The notes: generated by a model not told the origin, from the letters alone. DNA of 64,000 bases from Streptomyces sp. RKAG293 (GCF_023701745.1 NZ_JAJOZB010000001.1:4718501-4782500); one strand, 5' to 3'. Positions 25,514 through 34,733 are shown, counted from the stretch's first letter. Numbers and translations: made by a program.

Positions 25514-27111
25514 CGGGCCGGACGACGGGGCCCGCGGACCAGGAGGCGGCCGCCCTCAGCGCGATGGGCGAGGCCCTGCTGCTCGCCAACGAGGGCCGGA
25601 CCACCCACGCGTACGCGACCGGTGGGCCGGCCGGGCCCGGGCCCGTCGGCCTGGGCGGCGGCGCGGACAGCGGCGCGGACGGCGGGACGGGCCGAAGCGG
25701 CGACCGCAACGCTCGTCCCGGCCCCGACCTCACCCCCAGCCTCGATCCCCTCGCCATCGCGGGGCTCGACACCGGCAGCGCGAAAGCCCCCGACCCCGCA
25801 CGCGACCCCGCACGCGAACCCGCACATGAACCCGAACCCGGGCGCGAACCCGGGCGCGATTCCGAACCCAGACACGAACCCGAGCCCGACGAGCCCGCCT
25901 CCCGGGCCCGGACCCGGCACCACGACCTCACCTGGCCCGAGGCCCGCAGAGCCGCACGTGCCGCTGGCCGGCGGCTGCCCGCCGTCAGCCGGCCGCTCGC
26001 CGGAGCGCTCGGGCACGCGCTCGCCGCCCCGCTCACCGCGCTGACCGATCTGCCGTCCTTCGACACCTCGGCGATGGACGGCTGGGCCGTGGCGGGCCCC
26101 GGCCCCTGGATGCTGGAGACCCGGCAGCTCCTCGCCGGCCAGCGGCCCGGAGTGGCGCTGCTCGACGGCCACGCCATCGCGATCGCGACCGGCGCGGCCC
26201 TCCCGCCCGGCGCCACCGCGATCATCCGGCACGAGCACGGCCGCACCGAACGGCGTACCGACGGCGGGCTGCTGCACGCCACCCACGGCGCGCCCACCCC
26301 CGGCCAGGACGTACGCCCGCGCGCCCAGGAGTGCCGAGGGGGAGAGGAACTGCTCTCCCCCGGCGTCGTCGTCACCCCCGCGGTGCTCGGTCTCGCGGCG
26401 GCCGCCGGGTACGACGAGTTGCGCGTCATCACCCGCCCCCGGGTGGAGGTGCTGGTCCTCGGCGACGAACTGCTCGACCACGGACTCCCCCACGCCGGAT
26501 TCGTCCGGGACGCCCTCGGCCCGATGCTGGCGCCGTGGCTGGAGGCGCTCGGCGCCGAGGTGACCGGTACCCGGCGGGTCGTCGACGAGGTCGACGCCCT
26601 CATGAGCGCGATCGGTGAATCCACCGCCGACCTGCTGATCACCACCGGCGGGACGGCGGCCGGTCCGGTCGACCACGTCCACCCCGTCCTGCACACGCTG
26701 GGCGCGAAGCTGCTCGTCGACGGGGTCGCCGTGCGCCCCGGCCACCCCATGCTGCTGGCCGAACTCCCCGGGGGCGGGCACCTCGTGGGGCTGCCGGGCA
26801 ATCCGCTGGCGGCGGTCTCCGGCGTCATCACCCTCGTCGCTCCCCTGCTGCGTACGCTCGCGGGCCGTCCGGTCCCGGCGCCGTACACCGCGGAGCTCAC
26901 CGCCGACGTGCCCGGCCATCCGACCGACACCCGGCTGGTGCCGGTGGTCTTCGACGACGAATCGGCCGTCGTCCCGCTGCACTTCCACGGCCCCGCCATG
27001 CTGCGCGGCCTGGCCACCGCCGACGGGCTGGCGGTCATTCCGCCCGGCGGCGCGGCGGCCGGTCAGGAGACGGCCGTGCTCGATCTGGCATGGGGGACCG
27101 CCGGTTGCTGA
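25510..27111 (+). CDS. moeA: Molybdopterin molybdenumtransferase with repetitive N-terminus
   Basis: 533 residues, about 130 more than usual for MoeA. The conserved enzyme begins near residue 137 (LTWPEARRAARAAGRRLPA), with FDTSAMDGWAV, GAALPPGATAIIRHE, the MPT-binding MoaB-like domain (VLVLGDELLDHG, DLLITTGGTAAGP) and the PGNPLAAVSG motif. It inserts molybdate into adenylylated molybdopterin. The extension (about residues 60-130) is dominated by Pro-Glu-Arg-Asp repeats and may be disordered. It overlaps the preceding gene by four bases. Confidence 0.9.
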   Translation: MTGRTTGPADQEAAALSAMGEALLLANEGRTTHAYATGGPAGPGPVGLGGGADSGADGGTGRSGDRNARPGPDLTPSLDPLAIAGLDTGSAKAPDPARDPAREPAHEPEPGREPGRDSEPRHEPEPDEPASRARTRHHDLTWPEARRAARAAGRRLPAVSRPLAGALGHALAAPLTALTDLPSFDTSAMDGWAVAGPGPWMLETRQLLAGQRPGVALLDGHAIAIATGAALPPGATAIIRHEHGRTERRTDGGLLHATHGAPTPGQDVRPRAQECRGGEELLSPGVVVTPAVLGLAAAAGYDELRVITRPRVEVLVLGDELLDHGLPHAGFVRDALGPMLAPWLEALGAEVTGTRRVVDEVDALMSAIGESTADLLITTGGTAAGPVDHVHPVLHTLGAKLLVDGVAVRPGHPMLLAELPGGGHLVGLPGNPLAAVSGVITLVAPLLRTLAGRPVPAPYTAELTADVPGHPTDTRLVPVVFDDESAVVPLHFHGPAMLRGLATADGLAVIPPGGAAAGQETAVLDLAWGTAGC

Positions 27112-27179
27112 TGCCGGTTCCGAAAGCCGAGAGGGCGACGCGACCGATGCGAGCCACGAGAACCACGAGGTGAAGTCCG

Positions 27180-28373
27180 TTGAAACTGCCCCGCCACGAC
27201 GCTGCCGCGGGCCGGGCGGACAGCGGCGCCGACCACGGGACCGACCCGCACGACCCCCACACCGACGACCTGCACACCAATGACCACACCCACGACCCCG
27301 CCGGGAGCGGCCACCGCGGCAGCCATCCCGCCGACCACGACAGCCCGGGCAGCCTCGCCTACAAGGTGATGTTCCCCCGGCAGACCATCGGCCCGCTGGT
27401 CCAGGTGTCCCGGCGGCTGGCGATGGCGCTGCTCGTGCTGCTCGCCACGGTTCTCATCGTCTATCTGGACCGCGGCGGGTACCACGACAACGCTGACGAC
27501 TCCGTCTCGTTCCTCGACTCGCTCTACTACGCGACGGTCACGCTCTCGACGACCGGCTACGGCGACATCGTCCCCTACAGCGTCAGCGCGCGGCTGTGCA
27601 ATGTCTTCCTGGTGACGCCGCTGCGCGTCCTCTTCCTGATCATCCTGGTCGGCACCACCCTCGAAGTGCTCACCGAGCGCACCCGCGAGCAATGGCGGCT
27701 CAAACGCTGGAGGTCCACCTTGCGCGACCACATCGTCATCGTCGGATACGGCACCAAGGGCCGGTCCGCCGCGCAGACGCTGCTCGGCCGGGGGATTCCG
27801 GTCGGGAAGATCGTGATCGTCGACCCCAGCCCCAAGGTGATCCAGGCGGCCACCGCAGAGGGCTTCGTCGGGGTGGTGGGCGACGCCACGCGCAACGACG
27901 TGCTGCTGCGCGCCGAGGCCGAGCGCGCCAAGGAGATCGTGATCGCGGCGCAGCGCGACGACACCGCCGTGCTGGTCACCCTGACCGCGCGCCAGCTCAA
28001 CAAGCGGGCGAACATCGTCGCTTCGGTGCGCGAGGAGGAGAACGCACCGCTGCTGCGGCAGTCCGGCGCCAACGCGGTGATCACGAGCTCCAGCGCCGCA
28101 GGCCGGCTGTTGGGCCTGTCGATGCTGAGCCCGAGCGTGGGGCAGGTGATGGACGACCTGATCACGTACGGCAGCGGTCTCGATCTCATCGAGCGGCCGG
28201 TCACCAAGGCGGAGGTGGGCATGGCGCCGCGGGACGTGTCCGATCTGGTCGTCTCCATCAAGCGCGGCCACCGGCTGCTGGGCTTCGACGATCCGGAAGC
28301 GGCCACGCTGCAGTTCGCCGACCGCCTGATCGCGATTCACCGTGCGGGTCCCGATCTGCCGTCCGGAGGGTAG
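27180..28373 (+). CDS. Two-TM potassium channel with RCK domain
   Basis: A 397-residue channel protein. Two membrane helices (about 80-97 and 140-160) flank a pore helix and the K+ selectivity filter TGYGD (125-129). A cytoplasmic RCK/TrkA-N domain starts at about 180 (DHIVIVGYGTKGRSAAQTLL) and an RCK_C-like region ends the protein. Residues 1-55 contain 10 His and 11 Asp, an unusual soluble head that could bind divalent metal. The start is a TTG with CACGAGG upstream. The quinone oxidoreductase gene follows after 10 bp. Confidence 0.9.
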   Translation: MKLPRHDAAAGRADSGADHGTDPHDPHTDDLHTNDHTHDPAGSGHRGSHPADHDSPGSLAYKVMFPRQTIGPLVQVSRRLAMALLVLLATVLIVYLDRGGYHDNADDSVSFLDSLYYATVTLSTTGYGDIVPYSVSARLCNVFLVTPLRVLFLIILVGTTLEVLTERTREQWRLKRWRSTLRDHIVIVGYGTKGRSAAQTLLGRGIPVGKIVIVDPSPKVIQAATAEGFVGVVGDATRNDVLLRAEAERAKEIVIAAQRDDTAVLVTLTARQLNKRANIVASVREEENAPLLRQSGANAVITSSSAAGRLLGLSMLSPSVGQVMDDLITYGSGLDLIERPVTKAEVGMAPRDVSDLVVSIKRGHRLLGFDDPEAATLQFADRLIAIHRAGPDLPSGG

Positions 28374-28383
28374 CCTCGCGCTC

Positions 28384-29340
28384 ATGTATGCGATCACCAT
28401 CCCCGAACCCGGCGGACCCGAGGCGCTCGTCTGGGCCGAGGTCGCGGACCCCGAACCCGCCGCGGGTGAGGTCCTGGTCGAGGTCGTGGCCAGCGCCGTC
28501 AACCGTGCCGATCTGCTGCAACGTCAGGGCTTCTACGATCCGCCGCCCGGCTCGTCCGCCTACCCGGGCCTGGAGTGTTCCGGCCGGATCTCCGCGCTCG
28601 GCCCCGGTGTGTCCGGCTGGGCGGTCGGCGACGAGGTGTGCGCGCTGGTGACGGGCGGCGGCTACGCGCAGAAGGTCGTCGTGCCGGTCGGTCAGCTGCT
28701 GCCGGTGCCCAAGGGCGTCGATCTGGTGTCCGCCGCCGCGCTGCCCGAGGTCGTCTGTACGGTCTGGTCCAACGTTTTCATGGTCGGGCACCTGCGCCCC
28801 GGTGAGACGCTGCTGGTCCACGGCGGTTCGAGCGGCATCGGCACCATGGCGATCCAGCTCGCGAAGGCGGTCGGCGCCAAGGTCGCGGTGACGGCCGGCA
28901 GCGCGGAGAAGCTGGAGGCCTGCCGGAAGCTGGGCGCGGACATCCTGGTCAACTACCGCGAGCAGGACTTCACGGAGCTGGTCAGGGCGGACGTGATCCT
29001 CGACATCATGGGCGCGAAGTACCTCGAGCGGAACGTGGACGCGCTGGCGGTCAACGGCCGGCTCGTCATCATCGGTCTGCAGGGCGGCGTCAAGGGCGAG
29101 CTGAACCTCGCCACGATGCTGGTCAAGCGGGTGGCGGTCGTGGCGACCTCGCTGCGCGGGCGCCCGCTGGGTGAGAAGGCCGCGATCGTGGCCGCGGTGC
29201 GTGAGCATGTCTGGCCGCTGCTGGAGGCCGGTACGGTGCGGCCGGTCGTCGACCGTACGATCCCGATCACCGACGCCGCCGAGGCCCATCGCGTGGTGGA
29301 AGCCAGCGCGCACATCGGCAAGGTCGTCCTGACGGTCTGA
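28384..29340 (+). CDS. NAD(P)H:quinone oxidoreductase (MDR, PIG3/QOR type)
   Basis: A 318-residue zinc-free medium-chain dehydrogenase/reductase. The GroES-like N-terminal half includes VNRADLLQRQGFYDPPPG and YPGLECSGRI, and the NADPH-binding half has LVHGGSSGIGTMAIQLAKAVGA. This matches the PIG3/TP53I3-like quinone oxidoreductase group. It lies 10 bp behind the potassium channel gene and is likely in the same transcript. The natural quinone or enal substrate is unknown. Confidence 0.88.
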   Translation: MYAITIPEPGGPEALVWAEVADPEPAAGEVLVEVVASAVNRADLLQRQGFYDPPPGSSAYPGLECSGRISALGPGVSGWAVGDEVCALVTGGGYAQKVVVPVGQLLPVPKGVDLVSAAALPEVVCTVWSNVFMVGHLRPGETLLVHGGSSGIGTMAIQLAKAVGAKVAVTAGSAEKLEACRKLGADILVNYREQDFTELVRADVILDIMGAKYLERNVDALAVNGRLVIIGLQGGVKGELNLATMLVKRVAVVATSLRGRPLGEKAAIVAAVREHVWPLLEAGTVRPVVDRTIPITDAAEAHRVVEASAHIGKVVLTV

Positions 29341-29439
29341 GGTCGTCCGTCCCCCGACGCCCGCCCAAGATGCCGCAATTGGCGCTTCATGTGAGGCTTG
29401 TGCCACATATGAAGTCGGCGGCTGAGAGGGGCGGGCGTC

Positions 29440-30303
29440 TTGCGTTCGGCACCCGGTGGGCGAGTGACGGCGGCAGCCGTACTGACCGGAGCGCTTCTGC
29501 TCCTGCCGGTGGCGCCCGGGTGGGCCGCGCAGGGCCGCGCGACGGCGTCGGCAGGCGCCGGTGCCGTGTTCGCGGCTCCGCCGCCCGCGACGCCCCGGCT
29601 GCCGGAACAACCGCAGCAGCCGAAGCAGCCGAAGCAGCCGGAACAGCCGGAACAGCCGAAGCAGCCGGAACAGCCGGAACAGCCGAAGCCTCCCGTGCCT
29701 CCCGTGCCGCCCCTCCCCGGGATACCCGCGCCTCCCATGACCCCGGAGCAACCGCCGCGGCCCGGCACCACCTCGACACCGCCGAAGCCCACACCGCCGA
29801 AGCCAGCAACGCCGAAGCCCACAACGCCGAAGCCAGCAACACCGAAACCCAGCACGCCGAAGCCCGTCACGCCCCGGCCCGCCACGACGAAACCGGCCAC
29901 GGCGAAGCCCGGCACGACGAAGCCCGACGGGAAGAAGCAGGGCCCGTGGCGCAAGGGATGGGCGCACGGGATGTCGGCCCCGGACAGCGCGGAGGACACC
30001 GCGTCCGACGAGGACCTGTACGTAGCGGAGTATGAGCCTCCGGATTCGGTTCAGCCGGAGGGCTCGGGCGGCACCGAGGCGTACGAGCTCCCGATGCCCC
30101 AGCCGTCCGCCGCGGTCGTCGTCCCCGTTCCGGCGCTGCCGAAGGCGCCCGCTCCGGCGGCCGCTGCGAGCGTCGCTCCCGCCGTCGACGAGGAGGCCGG
30201 GGACCCGGTCGGCCGTGCGGTGAGCGTGCTGCCGCTCGGCGCCGGGCTGGCCCTGGTCGGGCTGGGCCTCGGCTTCCTGGGTCTGCGCCTCCGCAGAAGC
30301 TGA
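29440..30303 (+). CDS. Proline-rich secreted, membrane-anchored protein
   Basis: A 287-residue protein. An N-terminal signal peptide (hydrophobic VTAAAVLTGALLLLPVAPGWA) precedes a long Pro-rich region: first Lys-Gln-Pro/Glu-Gln-Pro repeats (about 57-82), then Thr-Pro-Lys-Pro repeats (about 113-165). A more acidic part and a C-terminal hydrophobic helix with a basic end (LGAGLALVGLGLGFLGLRLRRS) follow. The layout is that of a wall-spanning, membrane-tethered protein without an LPXTG motif. The start is a TTG and is uncertain. I do not recognise a family. Confidence 0.7.
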   Translation: MRSAPGGRVTAAAVLTGALLLLPVAPGWAAQGRATASAGAGAVFAAPPPATPRLPEQPQQPKQPKQPEQPEQPKQPEQPEQPKPPVPPVPPLPGIPAPPMTPEQPPRPGTTSTPPKPTPPKPATPKPTTPKPATPKPSTPKPVTPRPATTKPATAKPGTTKPDGKKQGPWRKGWAHGMSAPDSAEDTASDEDLYVAEYEPPDSVQPEGSGGTEAYELPMPQPSAAVVVPVPALPKAPAPAAAASVAPAVDEEAGDPVGRAVSVLPLGAGLALVGLGLGFLGLRLRRS

Positions 30304-30357
30304 TCCGTCGGCGAGTGACGGCGAGTGTCGGCGGGCCCGACCTTGCTCTCCGTGACC

Positions 30358-30381
30358 ATACTCGGTATACATACTCAGTAT
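30358..30381. promoter_or_regulatory. Two tandem dyads over the PadR-gene start codon
   Basis: ATAC-TCG-GTAT (30358-30368) and ATAC-TCA-GTAT (30371-30381) are spaced 13 bp apart. The second covers the first bases of the ATG at 30380. No ribosome-binding site is seen, so the message may be leaderless and self-repressed by PadR binding here. Confidence 0.6.
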
Positions 30382-31087
30382 GTCGATCCGTCATGGCCTC
30401 CTGGCCCTCCTCGATCGCGGTCCCCGCTACGGGTTCCAGCTGCGTACCGAGTTCGAGTCCCGTACCGGTTCCACCTGGCCGCTGAACGTCGGCCAGGTCT
30501 ACACGACCCTTGGACGGCTGGAGCGTGACGGTCTGGTCGTGCCGGCCGGGGAGGACGACGGCGGCCACGCGCTGTACGCCATCACCGATGAGGGACGCAG
30601 CGAACTGCGCACCTGGTTCTCCACACCTGTGGACCGGGCGAATCCACCCCGCAACGAGCTGGCGATCAAGCTCGCGATGGCCGTGGGCTCGTCCGACATC
30701 GACATCCGTGCCGTCATCCAGGCGCAACGGCACCACACCCTCCAGGCCCTGCAGGACTACACCCGGCTGAAGGCCCAGGCGCTCGTCGCGCTGGAGCAGG
30801 ACCAGAACCGTGACGACGTCGCGTGGCTGCTCGTCATCGAGCAGCTGATCTTCCAGGCGGAGGCCGAGGCGCGCTGGCTGGACCACGCGGAGACCCGGCT
30901 CGTACGGCTGGCCGACGCGATCGCCACCGACAAAGGCGGCGTGAACGACGCGAACCCGAACCCGAACCCGAACCAGGCCCCGCACCAGGCCCCGCACCAG
31001 GCCCCGCACCAGAGCTCGAAGCAGGAAGCCGCGCACGACAAGGGACTGCGTGCCGCTCTGGCGCGTTCGAGGCCCGGCCGGCGCTGA
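30380..31087 (+). CDS. PadR-family regulator
   Basis: A 235-residue PadR regulator. The N-terminal winged helix is intact (RHGLLALLDRGPRYGFQLRTEFE, NVGQVYTTLGRLERDGLV), followed by a Vir_act_alpha_C-type helical dimerisation region. The C-terminus carries an Asn-Pro run and three APHQ-type repeats made by 6- and 12-bp DNA units. It directly precedes an ABC transporter operon, and PadR proteins often repress adjacent drug or peptide exporters. The ATG overlaps the candidate operator. Confidence 0.88.
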   Translation: MSIRHGLLALLDRGPRYGFQLRTEFESRTGSTWPLNVGQVYTTLGRLERDGLVVPAGEDDGGHALYAITDEGRSELRTWFSTPVDRANPPRNELAIKLAMAVGSSDIDIRAVIQAQRHHTLQALQDYTRLKAQALVALEQDQNRDDVAWLLVIEQLIFQAEAEARWLDHAETRLVRLADAIATDKGGVNDANPNPNPNQAPHQAPHQAPHQSSKQEAAHDKGLRAALARSRPGRR

Positions 31088-31146
31088 CCCGTACGCCGCA
31101 CAACGTTCCGACCTGACCACAGACCTGATCACAGGGGGATCAACCC

Positions 31147-31884
31147 ATGTCTGCCCAAGAGCATCAGCCCGTCCTGCAGTTGCAGGAGCTGACCCGAGTT
31201 CATGGCAGCGGCACCACGGAAGTGCACGCGCTGCGCGGCATCGACCTGTCCGTCTTCCCCGGTGAACTCGTCGCCGTCATGGGGCCGTCCGGCTCCGGCA
31301 AGTCCACGCTGCTGACCATCGCGGGCGGACTCGACCTCCCCACCTCGGGCCGGGTGCTCGTCGAGGGCACCGATCTCACCACCGCGAACCGCAAGCAGAT
31401 GGCCGCGCTGCGCCGCCGCAGCATCGGGTACGTCTTCCAGGACTACAACCTCATACCGGCGCTGACCGCCGTCGAGAACGTCGCCCTGCCCCGTGAGCTC
31501 GACGGCACCTCCGCCCGCAAGGCCCGCCGAGAGGCGCTGGCTTCGCTGCAGGAGATGGACCTCGACCACCTCGCCGACCGCTTCCCGGACGAGATGTCCG
31601 GTGGTCAGCAGCAGCGGGTCGCCATCGCCCGCGCGCTGGTCGGCGACCGCCGGCTGGTGCTGGCCGACGAGCCGACGGGTGCGCTGGACTCCGAGACCGG
31701 CGAGTCGGTGCTCGCGCTGCTGCGGGCCCGGTGTGACGCGGGTGCGGCCGGCGTCCTGGTCACCCATGAGCCGCGGTTCGCGGCCTGGGCGGACCGGGTG
31801 GTCTTCCTGCGGGACGGTTCCGTCGTCGACACGACGCTGCGCTCGAACGCCGAGTCGCTGCTCACCGGCGGTGTGGCTCAGTGA
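31147..31884 (+). CDS. ABC transporter ATP-binding protein (MacB/LolD type)
   Basis: A 245-residue ATPase with Walker A GPSGSGKST (46-54), Q-loop VFQDYNL, signature MSGGQQQR and Walker B RLVLADEPTGALD. The sequence is of the MacB/LolD class that works with FtsX-like permeases. It overlaps the permease start by GTGA. Together with PadR it forms a three-gene unit for export or for resistance to peptides or drugs. Confidence 0.92.
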   Translation: MSAQEHQPVLQLQELTRVHGSGTTEVHALRGIDLSVFPGELVAVMGPSGSGKSTLLTIAGGLDLPTSGRVLVEGTDLTTANRKQMAALRRRSIGYVFQDYNLIPALTAVENVALPRELDGTSARKARREALASLQEMDLDHLADRFPDEMSGGQQQRVAIARALVGDRRLVLADEPTGALDSETGESVLALLRARCDAGAAGVLVTHEPRFAAWADRVVFLRDGSVVDTTLRSNAESLLTGGVAQ

Positions 31885-34733
31885 ACGGCTGGCTCAATTC
31901 CTGGCGTGCCGCGGTGCGCATCGCGCGGCGTGACGCCTGGCGCTTCAAGGGACGCAGCATCCTCGTCCTGGCCATGATCGCGTTGCCGATCCTGGGCGTG
32001 AGCGCCGCCGACATCACCATCCGCAGCTCGCAGTTGACCGCCGAGCAGTCGCTGACCCGCGCCCTCGGTGCCGCCGACGCCGAGCTCTCCGACGCCGGGT
32101 ACGACGGCCTGCCGGTCTACCAGTCCCCGGACGGCAAGAACAAGTCGCTGGTCAACGAGAACGCCTCCGGCCAGACGATCCCGGGCGGCAGCGGTCCCGG
32201 AGTCGATGTCCCGGCCGCCATCCCCGCCGGGGCGAAGACGCTGAAGGACTCCGTCGGCACGGGCAAGGTCCACACGAAGTACGGCCTGCTGGACGTCGAC
32301 ATCCGTGAACTGAAGGCCTCCGACCCGATGGCCGCCGGGATCATGGAGCTGGACCGCGGTCACTTCCCGGACGCACCGGACGAGGTCATCGCGACCAACG
32401 CGTTCCTCAAGACGAGCGGTCTGCACGTCGGCTCATCGGTCTCCGCCCGTGACCTGGCCACCAAGTACAAGATCGTCGGCGCCTACGACCTGCCCGGTGA
32501 GCTGAAGACGACGCAGATCAACGCGCTGCCGGGCGCCTTCCTCGCGCCGCTCGCCAAGGCCCTCAAGGCGGCAGGACGCGATGGGCCGGGCATCTCGTCC
32601 AAGTACCTCGTGGCCGTGGACGGTGGTTTCACGTGGAACATGGTGAAGGGGATCAACGCCAAGAGCGTCGTCGCGCACTCCCGTGCGGTGTCGCTCGACC
32701 CGCCGGCCGATTCCGAGGTGCCGCTGTTCGTCAAGTACCCGGACTGGAACCAGAGCTACGGCGGCAGCACCGCTGAGAAGGCCGCGCTGCTCGCCGTGGG
32801 CGCGACCATCGTCGGCCTGGCGATGCTGGAGATCTGCCTGCTCGCCGGACCGGCCTTCGCGGTCGGCGCCCGCCGCTCGCGCCGCCAGCTCGGGCTGGTC
32901 GGGGCCAACGGCGGCGACCGCCGCCACATCCGCGCGATCGTGCTGTCCGGCGGTCTGGTGATCGGTGTGGTCGCCGCCTTCGTCGGCACGGTGCTCGGTC
33001 TCGCGCTGACCTTCGCGCTCCGTGAGCCGCTGGAGCAGTACACCGGTGCGCGCTTCGGCGGTATCTCGGTGCACCCGCTCGAACTCCTCGGCATCGGGCT
33101 GCTCGCGATCCTCACCGGACTGCTGGCCGCCATCGTCCCTGCCGTCGTCGCCTCCCGGCAGAGCGTGCTGGCCGCGCTGACCGGTCGCCGCGGCGTCCGG
33201 CACGCCAACCGGGTGCTGCCGGTGCTCGGCCTCGCCGCCGTCTGTCTCGGCGTCGGTATCGCGGTCTTCGGCTCGATGAAGACCGACAACGTGCTCGCGG
33301 TCGGCGGCGGCTCCGCCATCGCCGAACTCGGCATCGTCGCGCTGACCCCGACCCTGGTCGGGCTCTTCGGACGGCTCGGCGGCTGGCTGCCGCTCTCCCC
33401 GCGGCTCGCCCTGCGTGACGCGGTGCGCAACCGGGGTCGCACGGCCCCGGCCGTCGCCGCCGTCCTCGCGGCCGTCGCGGGCACGGTCGCGGTGGCGACG
33501 TACACCGCCAGCAGCGATCTGGAGTCGCGCAACGGGTACGAGGCGCAGGCGCCCTACGGTGTCGTGGCGGTCAGTATCGAACGGGAGCAGGGCCGTGACC
33601 TGGACGCGGTCCGGGCGGCCATCGAGAAGCGCTTCCCGGTCTCGTCCCGCGCGGATGTCTCACGGGTGGTCGTCGGCAAGAAGACCTGCTCGATGTACCG
33701 GAGCAACCCCGGCTGCGGCCGGGCGGAGATGGTGCTGCCCCCGGCCAACGCCTGCCCCACGGACGGGCCGGACGCCGACCGGAAGTTCAGCGTGGCCGAG
33801 CGGCGCAAGCTGGCGAAGGACTGGCGCTGCGACCGCAGGTACCACAGCAGCGCCATCAGCACGGATTCCGATGTGCTGATCGGTGACGCCGGGCTGCTCC
33901 ACGCGCTCGGCATCAAGGACCCCGGGGCCGAGCAGGCGCTCGCGGCCGGCCACACGGTGCTGTTCGACAAGCACTACGTGGAGAAGAACCGGCTCACCTT
34001 CCGGATCGTCGAGGACTCCTCGAAGCCGGTCCCCGAGGGTCAGGACGCCGTCGGACCGCTGAAGTCGTTCCCCACGTACGTCGCCCAGGACGGCACGGAG
34101 TCCTACGGCGTCCGCGCCATCATGACGCCGGCCACGGCGAAGGCCGCCGGGCTGCAGACCGTTCCCTTCGGTTCGTACTTCGTGAACGAGAACGTGCCCA
34201 GCAGCAAGGAACAGCAGGCGCTGGACGACGATCTCGCCAAACTGGGCGCCGATCCGAGCCTGTATGTCGAGGAGGGCTACGTCAGCGACAACAACATCAT
34301 CCTGCTGGCGCTGACCGTCTTCGCCGGTCTGGTCACCATCGGTGCCGCGGGCATCGCCACCGGTCTGGCCCAGGCGGACGCCGAGCCCGACCTGAAGACC
34401 CTGGCGGCGATCGGCGCCGATCCACGGGTGCGGCGGACGCTGTCCGGCTTCCAGTGCGGGGTGGTGGCCGTGATGGGTGTCGTCCTCGGCTCGGCCGCGG
34501 GCGTCCTGCCCGCGATCGGGCTGCGCAAGGCCGAGGAACGGCAGCAGCTGAAGTTCTACCAGGAGGCGCTGGACCGGGGCTGGGGCGGCATGGGCGGTGC
34601 TCCGCACATCCCGATCGTCATTCCCTGGTCGACCCTGGCGGCGCTGATCGTCGCCGTCCCGCTGGGCGCGGCGCTGCTGGCGGCCCTGGTCACCCGGTCC
34701 CGCACCTCGCTGTCCCGCCGCGAGGCGTCGTAG
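31881..34733 (+). CDS. FtsX-like ABC permease
   Basis: A 950-residue permease with an N-terminal membrane helix, a large extracytoplasmic domain (about 45-290), a block of FtsX helices (LLAVGATIVGLAMLEICLLAG and following), a central segment, a second extracytoplasmic domain with about five cysteines (KKTCSMYRSNPGCGRAE, NACP, WRCDRR) and a C-terminal FtsX domain. This double-FtsX form is typical of large actinobacterial permeases that move lipids, lipoproteins or peptides rather than ions. The cargo is not evident. Probably translated with the ATPase. Confidence 0.9.
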   Translation: MNGWLNSWRAAVRIARRDAWRFKGRSILVLAMIALPILGVSAADITIRSSQLTAEQSLTRALGAADAELSDAGYDGLPVYQSPDGKNKSLVNENASGQTIPGGSGPGVDVPAAIPAGAKTLKDSVGTGKVHTKYGLLDVDIRELKASDPMAAGIMELDRGHFPDAPDEVIATNAFLKTSGLHVGSSVSARDLATKYKIVGAYDLPGELKTTQINALPGAFLAPLAKALKAAGRDGPGISSKYLVAVDGGFTWNMVKGINAKSVVAHSRAVSLDPPADSEVPLFVKYPDWNQSYGGSTAEKAALLAVGATIVGLAMLEICLLAGPAFAVGARRSRRQLGLVGANGGDRRHIRAIVLSGGLVIGVVAAFVGTVLGLALTFALREPLEQYTGARFGGISVHPLELLGIGLLAILTGLLAAIVPAVVASRQSVLAALTGRRGVRHANRVLPVLGLAAVCLGVGIAVFGSMKTDNVLAVGGGSAIAELGIVALTPTLVGLFGRLGGWLPLSPRLALRDAVRNRGRTAPAVAAVLAAVAGTVAVATYTASSDLESRNGYEAQAPYGVVAVSIEREQGRDLDAVRAAIEKRFPVSSRADVSRVVVGKKTCSMYRSNPGCGRAEMVLPPANACPTDGPDADRKFSVAERRKLAKDWRCDRRYHSSAISTDSDVLIGDAGLLHALGIKDPGAEQALAAGHTVLFDKHYVEKNRLTFRIVEDSSKPVPEGQDAVGPLKSFPTYVAQDGTESYGVRAIMTPATAKAAGLQTVPFGSYFVNENVPSSKEQQALDDDLAKLGADPSLYVEEGYVSDNNIILLALTVFAGLVTIGAAGIATGLAQADAEPDLKTLAAIGADPRVRRTLSGFQCGVVAVMGVVLGSAAGVLPAIGLRKAEERQQLKFYQEALDRGWGGMGGAPHIPIVIPWSTLAALIVAVPLGAALLAALVTRSRTSLSRREAS

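Noticed and set aside
24369-27038. An 889-residue minus-strand frame opposite mobA and moeA
   Set aside because: Ser/Arg-rich shadow typical of high-GC DNA; the plus strand carries the conserved cofactor enzymes.
29370-30035. Ala/Gly/Glu-repeat and Cys/Gly-repeat frames over the proline-rich gene
   Set aside because: They are other-frame readings of the same DNA repeats. The Pro-Lys-Gln frame has a signal peptide and a C-terminal membrane helix.
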